64,000 nt of DNA from Paraburkholderia xenovorans LB400 (GTDB lineage: Bacteria; Pseudomonadota; Gammaproteobacteria; Burkholderiales; Burkholderiaceae): the NCBI RefSeq assembly GCF_000013645.1, contig NC_007951.1:1984001-2048000 (forward strand), read 5' to 3'. This document shows positions 26,780 to 35,805 of this stretch, one piece after another (positions within the stretch are counted from its first letter, which is position 1; every line of letters starts with the position of its first letter). The notes under the pieces are model-generated. The model saw nothing but the letters and a program-made list of their open reading frames with translations. It searched no databases and was not told the origin of the DNA. Made by a program: the position numbers and the translations under genes.

Positions 26780-28109
26780 TAATGATATGGTCAGCCCGCC
26801 CTTCGGGGTATGCTGGCCTGTTCACTCACGTCGGGGACTGTCATGGAGAACATCGCACTGTTAGGCATTGATCTCGGTAAGCACATCTTCCACGTTCATG
26901 CACAAGACAAGGCAGGACATCAGCTGTGGCGCAGGAAACTGAATCGTAAGCAGCTGGTCGAGCTTGTCGCCAACACGCCGGCTTGTCGAATCGTGATGGA
27001 GTCGTGTTCTGGTGCGCATCATTTCGCGAGAAGATTCTTGCAGTTTGGACATGATGTGAAGCTGATCGCGCCGCAGTATGTGAAACCGTTCGTGAAAGGC
27101 AACAAGAACGATTTCGTCGACGCGGAAGCGATCTGCGAGGCGGCATCTCGCCCAGCGATGAGGTTCGCGGCCGTAAGAAACGAGCAGCAACAGACTATCT
27201 CGGCGCTGCACCGGACACGAGATATGCTGATTCGCAGCCGAGGCTCGGCTCACAACCAGATTCATGCATATCTTGTCGAATTTGGGGTCGCCATAGGCAC
27301 TGGTCCGGCGGCGATCCGAAAGCTGCCAGCGGTGCTGCAGGCAATGACTTACCGCCGCGCCTTGTCGCCTTGCTGGAGCAACTTCGGGATTACGTTTTTC
27401 ATCTCAACGAGCAGATCGCCGTTATCGAGCGCGAACTGAACGGGTTAATGAAAGAGGATGACGTCGCCCAGCGTTTGCTAACAGTCCCGGGAATCGGGCC
27501 AATCACTGCCAGCGTACTCGCTTCTCAGGCAGGTGATGCGCGTCAATACCGGACGAGCCGCGATTTTGCTGCGTCCCTGGGGCTCGTGCCACGCCAATAC
27601 AGTACCGGAGGCAAGACGACACTTCTCGGCATTTCGAAGCGCGGCGACAAGCACTTGCGAACCTTGCTGGTCCAATGCGCGCGATCGATCATGATGCACA
27701 TTCACAAACGGTCAGACGCCATGGCGATATGGGTGCGCCAACTGCTGGAGCGGCGCCATTCAAGTATCGTGGCTTGCGCGTTGGCAGCCAAGCTTGCCCG
27801 CATCGCATGGGCAGTACTGAACGGTAACGCTGCCTACGTTCCTCACCCGCAGCGAGCTGCTGCGTAGCAAGTCTATTCACTCTTCCTGCTTTTTGCGACG
27901 ACAAATGTAGATGACGACAACGGCAATCGACCTCGCGAAGAACCTGACATTTGAATCAGCTCTCGTAGCTGCGACAGTTTTGAGGATCGTGGGGTGCGAA
28001 TTTTCATCGTGGACCGGGAAATAACGTTCCCTTCGAGAGTCCGGATACGTTAGCGCAAGCCTTTGCCTTCATCGAAGTTTGCAGTTGCAGAAATAGGGCT
28101 GACCATACA
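26780..28109 (+). mobile_element. IS110/IS1111-family insertion sequence
   Basis: This is about 1,330 bp with near-terminal inverted repeats: ATGATATGGTCAGCCC at the left and, on the other strand at the right, ATGTATGGTCAGCCCT. It interrupts the adenine methylase between RQ and FKW without adding an obvious target duplication, as is normal for this family. The transposase frame carries a one-base deletion. Positions 27230 onward also form the start of the large direct repeat. Confidence 0.85.
26843..27867 (+). pseudogene. IS110/IS1111 transposase, one frameshift
   Basis: The N-terminal part has the DEDD (RuvC-like) domain starting LLGIDLGKHIFHVHAQD, with ESCSGAH and NDFVDAEAICEA. The C-terminal part has the Transposase_20 domain (LLTVPGIGPITASVLASQAG and LGISKRGDKHLRTLLVQCAR). 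A single-base deletion near 27342 separates them: the expected QANDLPPRLVALLEQL reads QAMTYRRALSPCW. The second frame resumes in step from about 27345. Intact, it would be about 340 residues. The element is probably no longer autonomous unless frameshifting rescues it. Confidence 0.88.
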
Positions 28110-28672
28110 TTCAAATGGGCTCTAAGCAGCCGACAGGTTTTCAAGTGGCTGAACGACACGCCTCCCGAGACGCTCACCGATATTCAGCGTGCCGCGCGTT
28201 TCTACTACCTGCAGCAGAACTGCTTCGGTGGTCGTGTTGAGGGCGTACCTTCGGGACGGCTACGACATCGCCGCCAGGCCTCAACCTGATGCGTCTGGAA
28301 GAAACGCTGTCGGCTGCGCATCTTCGCCTGTCCGGTGCCTATCAAGAAGCTGGATTGGCAGGCCTGCATGAGTCGATACGATCGGTCCCATACGTTTTTC
28401 TTCTTCGACCACCGTATTGGGAAACGGAAGGGTATGGCGTGCCATTCGGTATCGATCAGTATGAACGGATGGCCGTCGTTATGAGAGAGATCAAGGGGCG
28501 CGCGATTCTGACCGTGAACGATCATCCGGATATGCGAAGGGTGTTTGCGGGGCTGGACGTTGAGCGGGCAGAGATTCAATGCACGGTCGGTGGCTCGGCA
28601 TCCACCGCACTGAGCGGGGAACTGATTCTCTATAGTTGGAACAGGGCCGACGATCCGGCGGGCCTGTTTTGA
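28110..28672 (+). pseudogene. dam: DNA adenine methylase, 3' part with several indels
   Basis: The stretch reads FKWALSSRQVFKWLNDTPPE ... QQNCFGGRVEG, then shifts frame to FGTATTSPPGLNLMRLEETL. After an out-of-frame patch (KKLDWQACMSRYDRSHTFFF) it returns to PPYWETEGYGVPFGI ... VNDHPDMRRVFAGL. The catalytic DPPY has lost its aspartate codon through a missing C (reads RPPY in the open frame). At least three indels in addition to the IS insertion make this a dead gene. Confidence 0.85.
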
Positions 28673-28734
28673 TGGGGGAGAGCCATGCGATAACCTCGCC
28701 GTGTTTGCGACAGATTATCGGCAGAGGTGGGTAG

Positions 28735-29166
28735 TCATCGGTCAGCGAGCCATACAGCCGGTCCGCCTTTGAATGTGGCGAAAAGCAGGAAGAGCACGGT
28801 GATCAGGAGGATCGGAGCGCCGTAGATCGCTAGAGGGAAAAACAGTACGAGTTGGAGCGCCGATCCACCCACGCCATGAGGGAGGTCGGTATCGCGGATG
28901 TTCTCGTATATCAGCCACGCGACTGCGAGCAACCCCATTCCCATGAGGACTATGCCGCCCGATTGCGGGGTGTGGTGCAGGAACGAGGCCCCCCATGCAA
29001 CGAATCCCCACCACAGAAAATTGATCCCGATGGCCGCGAGCCAGAATCCTCGCTTTGAGAAAAAACTGTAGCCGAACCGGTGCCGGCAGTGGCGACTAAA
29101 GAGCTGGATACCTTTGGCAATTCCGACGACAGCGCCGTGGATAATCGCAAGTTTCAGAAATTCCAC
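28735..29166 (-). CDS. small membrane protein, unknown
   Basis: The 143-residue product has about three to four hydrophobic helices (LAAIGINFLWWGFVAWGASF, GGIVLMGMGLLAVAWLIYEN, LVLFFPLAIYGAPILLITVL) and a basic N-terminus (FSRHCRHRFGYSFFSKRG). I do not recognise the family. It reads as a plausible integral inner-membrane protein, isolated on the minus strand between the methylase remnant and the TetR gene. Confidence 0.6.
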   Translation of the reverse strand: MEFLKLAIIHGAVVGIAKGIQLFSRHCRHRFGYSFFSKRGFWLAAIGINFLWWGFVAWGASFLHHTPQSGGIVLMGMGLLAVAWLIYENIRDTDLPHGVGGSALQLVLFFPLAIYGAPILLITVLFLLFATFKGGPAVWLADR

Positions 29167-29707
29167 GGAATGTTCTCCCGGATATTCTTCCCGATCCTGC
29201 CGCCTTAGGGTTGATCGGGAAAGCTTGGTGGCGAGGGCTGTGTGACGGTGGCCTTCTCCAAATATAGATCGTCACGCCACGAATGCAATAGGCGCGATTT
29301 CCGGTCGTTTAGTCGCTGCGAGTAGAAGAAACTTCGGGGGCTGAGCTGGAGATGGCCGAACCCGGAATGTTGTAGTTGATCTGATCATTACAGCCATACC
29401 ACCTCCCTCATCTCGGATAGACACCCTCAAGTGCACAGCAGTCCCTCGCGTGATCGTGTTTTCCGACGAGTATCGGACTGATCGAGACATCTACTCGTCG
29501 GGAGCCACGATTCTTGTTGCCGTGCAGATGCCGAAGAGCCGGTTGGGCTTGGGCGTTCGGCATGTGGGCCTCCGGCGTGATGCCGGGCAACCTGATCGGC
29601 ACGCTTGCTGGCTGGCGGCGCGCTGCCCACGATGATCGTCATACGACCAACTTTCTGGTGTGCCGACGCTCTGATGCTCGTCGCGTTTCTCGCGATCGCG
29701 CAATGAG
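29167..29707. other. gap with possible transporter 3' remnant
   Basis: No intact gene is visible. On the plus strand, AFGMWASGVMPGNLIGTLAG (about 29550-29610), followed after a frame change by PTMIVIRPTFWCADALMLVA ending in a stop at 29704, looks like the hydrophobic C-terminus of a transporter. It is too short and broken to name. The rest shows nothing I can assign. Confidence 0.3.
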
Positions 29708-30325
29708 TTATTGACGCCTTGTCCGCCTGACGCAAGGCGCATGTGGTGCTGCAGCGGCGTGTGCATTGCGTTCGATGTAGCCGACGAGCGCATCGATCTG
29801 CAACTGCAACAGCTTGCGCAGGTCCTTGCCATCACTGGCCGACTCCTTAAAACCCTTTGACGCGCTGACCAGCAGTCGCGCCAAGGCACGCGCCTGCTTT
29901 GCGCCGGCGCGGCTGAGGATGTCCGCAATCAGGACCTCAAAGGCATCGTAGCTCTGCCCGAGCAGTTCCGGACCGAGATCGAAGAAATCCTTCGCATCGG
30001 GATGCGCACTGATCAGATCGAACGTTTCCACGACCCATATTTCACACGCCAGGTTAAGTTGCGTGCGGAGGTTTGGCAACGCGTCCAGCTCGGCCCGAAT
30101 TCTGCGTTCCAGCTCCCGCGCCACCTGTTCGGCGACCGCCCGGAACACGTCGGCCTTGTCCTGAAACTCCAGATATAGCAGCGGTCGGGATAGTCCTGCA
30201 GCCTTGGCCAGATCGGCCATGGTCGTGCGCGCATAGCCGTAGCGCAGGAATGTTTCCGACGCGGCATTCACGATGCCTTCACGGCGGGAGGGTATGTCAG
30301 CGCCGTTCAATGGTGCGGTAGTCAT
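29708..30325 (-). CDS. TetR-family transcriptional regulator
   Basis: The 205-residue product has the TetR N-terminal helix-turn-helix (IVNAASETFLRYGYARTTMA DLAKAAGLSRPLLYLEF in two adjoining parts, residues about 15-55) and a helical ligand-binding C-terminal domain. I chose the ATG at 30325 over one eight codons upstream because it gives the usual short N-terminal arm. It is divergent from the broken SDR gene and probably controlled it and itself through the 120-bp space between them. Confidence 0.85.
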   Translation of the reverse strand: MTTAPLNGADIPSRREGIVNAASETFLRYGYARTTMADLAKAAGLSRPLLYLEFQDKADVFRAVAEQVARELERRIRAELDALPNLRTQLNLACEIWVVETFDLISAHPDAKDFFDLGPELLGQSYDAFEVLIADILSRAGAKQARALARLLVSASKGFKESASDGKDLRKLLQLQIDALVGYIERNAHAAAAPHAPCVRRTRRQ

Positions 30326-30445
30326 GGTTGACACATTGACAATAAGCATAAATCATATCGCCATACATTTTGACAATAATTATCCATGTGCAAATTAGCT
30401 GGCCGCTGCACCAGTGTTGGGCCACGCTATGCTTTCAGGGACACC
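30326..30445. promoter_or_regulatory. divergent TetR/SDR control region
   Basis: This AT-rich space holds three TTGACA-type elements on the plus strand (30328, about 30335 and about 30370). Two of them extend to the related decamers TTGACAATAA. They could be -35 elements or repeated operator half-sites for the TetR protein. Their -10 partners are not clear. Confidence 0.4.
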
Positions 30446-30656
30446 ATGATGAAGATGACGGGCCGTACCATACTTGTTACCGGTGGCAGTTCGGGAATCG
30501 GTCTTGAATTCGCACGTCAGTTGCTGGCCCGTGGCAATACGGTCGTCGTAACCGGCCGTCGCGAGACGGCACTCGCCGAAGCGCACGAAACTTCCCAGCG
30601 TTCAGACCGTCCGCAGCGACGCGGCCGATCCCGATGCGATTCGCGCACTGCGCGAC
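30446..30656 (+). pseudogene. SDR oxidoreductase, 5' part (split by IS3)
   Basis: MMKMTGRTILVTGGSSGIGL with TGGSSGIG is the Rossmann-fold cofactor motif of a short-chain dehydrogenase. The frame breaks after TALAEA; one base out of step it continues KLPSVQTVRSDAADPDAIRA and runs to the IS3 insertion. The 3' part follows at 31852. Two lesions, an indel and an insertion, have inactivated it. Confidence 0.85.
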
Positions 30657-30683
30657 TGACCTGCGGCGGGATTCTGTAGCCAG

Positions 30684-31523
30684 TCAGGCAGTGAGTCGCA
30701 TGTCGATATTATCGGACTCCAGCGAGGCTCGACGGACCGTGGCCGGAGGTTGGTAACGATGGGCGCTATGCGGCCGCCTCTCGTTGTAGAACTGACGCCA
30801 TTGCTCGATGAGCATTTTTGCCTCGGCGCGGCTGCGGAACCATTCGCGATTCAGCAGTTCGTCACGCAGTTTGCCGTTGAAGCTTTCGACGAAGCCATTC
30901 TGCCAAGGGCTACCCGGCGCGATGAAGGCCGGGCCAATCGAGGCGTCACGCAGCCAGCGCATCACCCGGGCGGCGGTAAATTCCGCGCCGTTGTCCGACC
31001 GGATGAATGCCGGCTTTCCATACAGCCGCATCAGCCTCGACAGCACCAGAATCACGTCCTGCGAACGCAGGCTGGCACCAACCTCGATTGCCACGCATTC
31101 CCGGGTGTACTCGTCGATCACGCACAGCATTTTCAAGACACGGCCGTCGACCAGTTGATCGAGGACGAAGTCGTAACTCCAGACCGAATTGGGCTTTGTC
31201 GCGCCAGGCAGGCGGATATCGCTGCCGCAACGTCGTCGACGCGGCCGTCGCTTCGGGATGTTCAGCTTCAGCGCACGCCACATCCGGCGCACGAGCGATT
31301 CGCCCAACGACAACCAGGCCGAGATCCGGCAGTAGCCAAAGCGCGGCACTTCCTGGGACGCCGCGATTAACCGTTCGCCCAGGGTCCGGTCTTTCTCCGG
31401 TTGCCTGAGCGCGTAGGTCGCCACCCGGCGGCTCAGCCCCAGGTAACGACATGCCTTACGTTGCGATAGTCCCCTCCGGGTCAGGACTTCCAGCGCTTCG
31501 CGCCGGCCCGTCGGGGAATTCAT
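30684..31523 (-). CDS. IS3-family transposase OrfB
   Basis: The 279-residue integrase-like protein has a HTH_21-type N-terminal segment and an rve core with DDE residues in [24 protein letters not shown] and [14 protein letters not shown]. The C-terminus ends [17 protein letters not shown]. It overlaps orfA by four bases at an A7 run, so expression as an OrfAB fusion by -1 frameshifting is likely. Confidence 0.92.
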   Translation of the reverse strand: MNSPTGRREALEVLTRRGLSQRKACRYLGLSRRVATYALRQPEKDRTLGERLIAASQEVPRFGYCRISAWLSLGESLVRRMWRALKLNIPKRRPRRRRCGSDIRLPGATKPNSVWSYDFVLDQLVDGRVLKMLCVIDEYTRECVAIEVGASLRSQDVILVLSRLMRLYGKPAFIRSDNGAEFTAARVMRWLRDASIGPAFIAPGSPWQNGFVESFNGKLRDELLNREWFRSRAEAKMLIEQWRQFYNERRPHSAHRYQPPATVRRASLESDNIDMRLTA

Positions 31524-31783
31524 TTTTTTCGGCTGAACTCCTTCAGACCATCGATCACCAGCAGTTGCTCGGCAATCAGGCGCTTGAGCCGATCATTTTC
31601 CGATTCCAGTTCTTTGAGACGCCGGGCCTCGGCGACATCCATGCCGCCGAACTTGTTTCGCCAGCGGTAGAAAGTCTGTTCCGTGATGTTGTGCCGTTTG
31701 CACAGATCCTTCACCGCTTCTTCGCGGCTCTCGGCTTCCCGCAGGATGCGGATGATCTGTTCGTCGGTGTGGCGCTTCTTCAT
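31520..31783 (-). CDS. IS3-family transposase OrfA
   Basis: The 87-residue DNA-binding protein begins [18 protein letters not shown] and has a helix-turn-helix ([18 protein letters not shown]), followed by a leucine-zipper-like helix ([19 protein letters not shown]). The 3' end holds CGAAAAAAATGA, an A7 slippery stretch next to the orfB start, typical of IS3 elements. Confidence 0.92.
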   Translation of the reverse strand: MKKRHTDEQIIRILREAESREEAVKDLCKRHNITEQTFYRWRNKFGGMDVAEARRLKELESENDRLKRLIAEQLLVIDGLKEFSRKK

Positions 31784-31851
31784 CGAGTTCTCCTTGCCTC
31801 TAGGATAAGAGAACTCACTTGCCGTTTGGCTACATGATCCGTCTCAGGTCA

Positions 31852-32428
31852 CGACACCGTGCTACAGGATCATCCGGCACTCGACGTAGTCATTCATTGC
31901 GCGGGCATCATGCGCAAGCTGGACTTGCAGAAAGCGGCCGACTTTGTCGACGTGACACGCGAGATCGAGACGAATCTGAACGGCACTATCTGGGCCAACC
32001 TGGCTTTTCTCGATCATCTGCGGACAAGGCCCGATGCCATGCTCGTGAATGTTTCGTCCGGCCTCGCGTTTGTGCCTCTGGCCGTCGCACCAATCTATTC
32101 GGCTGCCAAAGCTGGACCGCATGCTTACACACAAAGTCTGCGGCTTCAGCTAAAGGATACCCACATCAGCGTTGTCGAACTGGCGCCACCTTCCACCGAC
32201 ACTCCACTCTTTTACGGCGATTTCACAAAGATCGACACGGGTGGTCTCAAACCGATGCGAGTCGATGCGATGGTCACGAAGGCCATTCGCGGCATGGAGC
32301 GCGGTCAGACGGAGATCAGGCCATGCCTCGCTAATGTCCTCAAGCTGCTTGGGCGAATTGCGCCGAATACAGCCGTACATATGGCAGGTAATGCGGCTGT
32401 CGATGCCATGCGAAAGGCTTCGGTCTAA
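31852..32428 (+). pseudogene. SDR oxidoreductase, 3' part (split by IS3)
   Basis: This part continues the SDR fold: DVVIHCAGIMRKLDLQ (NAG-type motif as CAG), then the catalytic Ser-Tyr-Lys region VNVSSGLAFVPLAVAPIYSA AKAG (in two adjoining parts). PSTDTPLFYGDF follows. It is open from just inside the IS3 target duplication to its natural stop, so the lesion is at the 5' side only. The substrate cannot be told. Confidence 0.85.
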
Positions 32429-32569
32429 TGTCGCAAATGTTGTGGTCCGCAGTTCGATAGCACGCAAAGCGGAAGTGCGAATGGCACACCGACGTTCAAC
32501 TTCAGCATCGGCCGGTTGCCGATCCGCGACATCGTTCTCAACAGCTAATTTCTCTCAGCATGTGGCGCG

Positions 32570-32992
32570 TCAGGAAAAGAAGCGGGGGCGTTCGCCCCAC
32601 AGCGGTCCTTCTGCGCAATACACAAGATGGTCGAGCACCGGGAGAAGATATCTGGACGCCTTCAGTCGCGGTGTCGAGATCGTCGCCGCATCCGCGCTGA
32701 GAGCAGATACCCGGGAAAGCATCTGCATGATGAAGTCCATGAACACGATGGCGCGTTTCGGCAACGGGCGGTTGGCCACATACGGGATCTGGATCGTGAC
32801 GGGCGGCGCGGCGTCTTCGCTGAGCAACCGCCGCAGGTTGCTGTTTTTCAACCCGTCTTCAAACAGCCATTGCAGCCGATATCCGACTCTAAGGCCCGTG
32901 TTGACAGCCTCGTGTACGGCTTCCGGAGAGTTGACGCGCAGCCTGTCCCTGTGTTGATTTGCAGAGACGGATCCGACGGCGAGCTCCCAAAA
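32570..32992 (-). pseudogene. LysR-family regulator, C-terminal fragment
   Basis: The fragment matches the effector-binding domain of LysR regulators: WELAVGS, LRVNSPEAVHEAVNTGLRVG (usually GLGIGY), QWLFEDGLKNSNLRRLL and ANRPLPKRAIVFMDFI. The DNA-binding half is absent; the open frame upstream to 33064 has no LysR character. It sits next to the porin gene at the 3' end of the gentisate cluster and may be the remnant of its original regulator. Confidence 0.75.
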
Positions 32993-33063
32993 ATTGCCAC
33001 CACAATTGGGAAAATGAGCAGCGTACACGTCACGTGTCCAACGTCCGAGTTGCCATAGGCTCA

Positions 33064-34236
33064 CTAGAACTTGACGGTAATTCCTGTTGTAAGCTCGATC
33101 TGTGACCTATGACCCCAAGCCGTTTCTCCGCCCGATGGGGATATGGCAGCACGCTGGGCGTCCCCGCATGCAAGTTGGTAGGCTGCCAAGACATAGAGCG
33201 AAGTTGCTTTCGATAATGAGTAACTGGCGCCAGCCGTAACTTGCTGCCAGCGCGGGTGTCGCCCATCTGCGAAATTTCCGTAACTCGCACCCCCATCCGC
33301 CGTTCCATCGGTGAAGGTGTAGACGAGCTGAGTTGCAATCGCTTGCGTGATCTGATAGCTGACGTTCGCCTCGTAATTTAGCAATCGAAGAGAAGTGCCA
33401 TCGTTGTAGTCAAAAACTACGTCGCTGAAGACAGCTCCGATAGTGAATCCCGAGATCTTGTAGTTGGCTCCGGCCGCTCCCACGGTTTGCTTCGCAACGG
33501 GTTGCGAATAAAAGATGTTGGTACTGAGAGTGTTATAGTCGCCCGAAATAGCTCCGCCCGTGTTGCTGCCATTGGCATTGCCCGACGATGGGTGGTTCAA
33601 TTGCAAAAATGCAGCCGCTATCTTGAGCGGGCCATTTGTATAGGCTGCGCCTACGCTGAAGGCACTGTCGTTTGAGAAGCCGGTTGAATTTCCACCAGAC
33701 GCTTGATTGCTGAATGCATAGAGACCGCCAAACGATAGCCCGGCAATCTGCGAACTTGCATACTTGACCGAATTGTTGATTCGAAGGGAGTTGAACATGT
33801 TGTCGTTGTCACCGATGTGGGCTCCCATTTGATCAGCATACTGCTTCGAGGAGGCGAGGAGACTTACATAGTCCACGACTGAGTCATATTGCCGACCGAA
33901 TGTCACTGCACCGAATTGCTGCTGGCTCAAGCCAACATATGCCTGGCGACCAAATAAGCGCCCGCCGTTTAACAGCGCACCACTAGAAGAACTGTAACCG
34001 TTCTCCAGCCTAAAAATGGCTTTCAGGCCGTTGCCCAAGTCACCTTGTCCGAGCAGCCCCCAGCGATTCCCGAGCCCGATACCTTGCGTCTCCTGCCAGA
34101 GTGACTTTCCTTGGACGTTGGATGTGTACGCTATTCCGGTATCAACATTGCCGTACAGTGTCACGCTGCTCTGTGCATGAGCGATAGTTGAAAATCCTCC
34201 GAGCAGGAGGGCTCCAATGGTCGATTTTTTCATCAT
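33064..34236 (-). CDS. Gram-negative trimeric porin
   Basis: The 390-residue outer-membrane porin has a signal peptide (cleavage after STIAHA) and the Burkholderia/Bordetella-type start SSVTLYGNVDTGIAYTSNV. Further family motifs are NRWGLLGQGDLGNGLKAIFR and GRQAYVGLSQQQFGAVTFGR, and it ends in the beta-barrel terminal phenylalanine (TTGITVKF). In this position it probably admits aromatic acids for the gentisate pathway. A 120-bp AT-rich gap separates it from the isomerase gene, so it may have its own promoter. Confidence 0.93.
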   Translation of the reverse strand: MMKKSTIGALLLGGFSTIAHAQSSVTLYGNVDTGIAYTSNVQGKSLWQETQGIGLGNRWGLLGQGDLGNGLKAIFRLENGYSSSSGALLNGGRLFGRQAYVGLSQQQFGAVTFGRQYDSVVDYVSLLASSKQYADQMGAHIGDNDNMFNSLRINNSVKYASSQIAGLSFGGLYAFSNQASGGNSTGFSNDSAFSVGAAYTNGPLKIAAAFLQLNHPSSGNANGSNTGGAISGDYNTLSTNIFYSQPVAKQTVGAAGANYKISGFTIGAVFSDVVFDYNDGTSLRLLNYEANVSYQITQAIATQLVYTFTDGTADGGASYGNFADGRHPRWQQVTAGASYSLSKATSLYVLAAYQLACGDAQRAAISPSGGETAWGHRSQIELTTGITVKF

Positions 34237-34355
34237 GTGTCTCCTGAATTAATATATATAAATTAGTTAGGCGTATTAAATTCTAGTAATTTAGAAGATA
34301 CGATCCTCCATAGAAATTTTTCCCGAGCAGATTCGCTGAGCTTTTTTGCAGGAAT

Positions 34356-35006
34356 CTACTGGACGTAGTCCGGCTGGCGGTCTGGTTGCGCCGCGTCGAA
34401 GGCCGGGTGCTGTTTCGCATGCTGGAATACGGCCAGCGCGCGCGGGAAGGCGGACAGATCGCAGTCCATACGCAGCGCGTTCGCGATCTGCGGCACAAGA
34501 CAGATGTCCGCCAGCGTGGGCTCGGCGCCGAAGGCCCACGGGCCTACCTGCGCCACGCTGCGCTGCGCGAGCAGCCGCTCGACGGTGCCCATGCCCTCGG
34601 CGATCCAATGCTTGTACCAGGCGTCCTTCTGCTCGGGTGTGACTTTCAGCACGTCCGTCAGGTACTTGAGGATGCGCAGGTTGTTAACCGGGTGAATGTC
34701 GCAGGCGATCGCATTTGCGAATTCCAGCACGCGCGCGCGCAGTACCGGTTCGACCGGAATTAGGCGCGGCTCCGGATGCGTGACGTCGAGCCAGTCGATG
34801 ATCGCGAGCGACTGCGCGAGACGGAAGTCGCCGTCGACAATCGCCGGCACGCTGGCGGAGGCGTTGATGTTGGCGATATAACCCGCGTCGCGCTGCTCGC
34901 CGACGCGGATATTGACGCCGTGATACGCGATGTTGAGACCCTTCAGCACGAGCGCAATGCGCACGCGGTACGAGGTCGAGCTGTTGAAGAAGCTGTAGAG
35001 ATCCAC
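34356..35006 (-). CDS. nagL: glutathione-dependent maleylpyruvate isomerase
   Basis: The 216-residue zeta-class glutathione transferase-like enzyme turns maleylpyruvate into fumarylpyruvate. The N-terminal thioredoxin fold has the active motif FFNSSTSYRVRIALVLKG (SSxxYRVR), then VPAIVDGDFRLAQSLAIIDW. The helical C-terminal domain has NNLRILKYL and PTLADICLVPQ. It starts with GTG at 35006 behind AGGAAC. It lies 35 bases after the hydrolase gene, in the order of the pathway. Confidence 0.9.
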   Translation of the reverse strand: MDLYSFFNSSTSYRVRIALVLKGLNIAYHGVNIRVGEQRDAGYIANINASASVPAIVDGDFRLAQSLAIIDWLDVTHPEPRLIPVEPVLRARVLEFANAIACDIHPVNNLRILKYLTDVLKVTPEQKDAWYKHWIAEGMGTVERLLAQRSVAQVGPWAFGAEPTLADICLVPQIANALRMDCDLSAFPRALAVFQHAKQHPAFDAAQPDRQPDYVQ

Positions 35007-35041
35007 GTTCGTGTTCCTGGATGTCTGCGGGTAAGAGGAGG

Positions 35042-35740
35042 TCAGGCGATCTTGACGGTCAGCTCACCGAGACGCTCGACGCCTACCTTCATCGTGTCGC
35101 CGGGCTTCACCGGGCCGACGCCTTCGGGCGTGCCCGTGTAGATCAGGTCGCCCGGTTCGAGCCGGAAGAACCTCGACAGGTAGGCGACCGTCTCGGCCAC
35201 CGACCAGATCAGCTGCGTGACGTTACTCTTCTGCTTCGTTTCGCCGTTCACACTTAGCCAGAGGTCGGCTTTCTCGATGTGGCCGACGCTTGCCGCCGGA
35301 TGGATCGGGCCGATCGGCGCCGATCGGTCGAATGCCTTGCCGATTTCCCACGGACGGCCCATCTCCCGCATCTTCATTTGGAGATCGCGGCGCGTCATGT
35401 CGAGGCCGACCGCATAGCCCCAGACGTAGTCGAGCGCCTCCTTGAGCGGGATGTCCGCGCCGCGCTTGCCGATTACGGCCACGAGCTCGGCCTCGTATTG
35501 ATAGTTCTGCGTTTCGGGCGGATAGTCGAGCGCGAGTGTCTCGTTGTAGCCGACCGGCACCACAGCGTTGTCGGGCTTGCAGAAGAAGAATGGCGGCTCG
35601 CGGTCCGGGTCGAAGCCCATCTCGCGCGCGTGCGCGGCGTAGTTGCGGCCGACGCAATAGACGCGGCGCACCGCGATCGCGTCGTTTGTGCGGACGACCG
35701 GTACGGCGACCAGCGCTTCGGGCGGGAAAATGAATGCCAT
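35042..35740 (-). CDS. nagK: fumarylpyruvate hydrolase
   Basis: The 232-residue FAH-family hydrolase splits fumarylpyruvate into fumarate and pyruvate. The fold motifs are YCVGRNYAAHAREMG, PFFFCKPDNAVVPVG, YQYEAELVAVIGKRG with metal-ligand acidic residues, and DLIYTGTPEGVGPVKPGD. The ATG at 35740 gives the family length; the frame extends upstream without support. It is 65 bases downstream of gentisate dioxygenase. Confidence 0.92.
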   Translation of the reverse strand: MAFIFPPEALVAVPVVRTNDAIAVRRVYCVGRNYAAHAREMGFDPDREPPFFFCKPDNAVVPVGYNETLALDYPPETQNYQYEAELVAVIGKRGADIPLKEALDYVWGYAVGLDMTRRDLQMKMREMGRPWEIGKAFDRSAPIGPIHPAASVGHIEKADLWLSVNGETKQKSNVTQLIWSVAETVAYLSRFFRLEPGDLIYTGTPEGVGPVKPGDTMKVGVERLGELTVKIA

Positions 35741-35805
35741 GGTGAATCTCGTTGTTGAAATGATTGGAGTCGCGCGTGCCGGACAGGGCTCACGCGGCGG
35801 TGCCG

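Larger units (their letters stand above)
30657..31851 (-). mobile_element. IS3-family element, IS407-like group
   Basis: This 1,195-bp element has inverted ends TGACCTGCGGCGG and TGACCTGAGACGG. CGAC is present on both sides (30653-30656 and 31852-31855), a 4-bp target duplication as expected for the IS407 group. Its two reading frames lie on the minus strand. Taking it out joins the SDR halves as ALRD-TVLQDHPALDVVIHCA. Confidence 0.9.

Noticed and set aside
32461..32555. Short frame ending PTFNFSIGRLPIRDIVLNS, possible C-terminus of a lost gene
   Set aside because: Too short to identify and no upstream continuation found.
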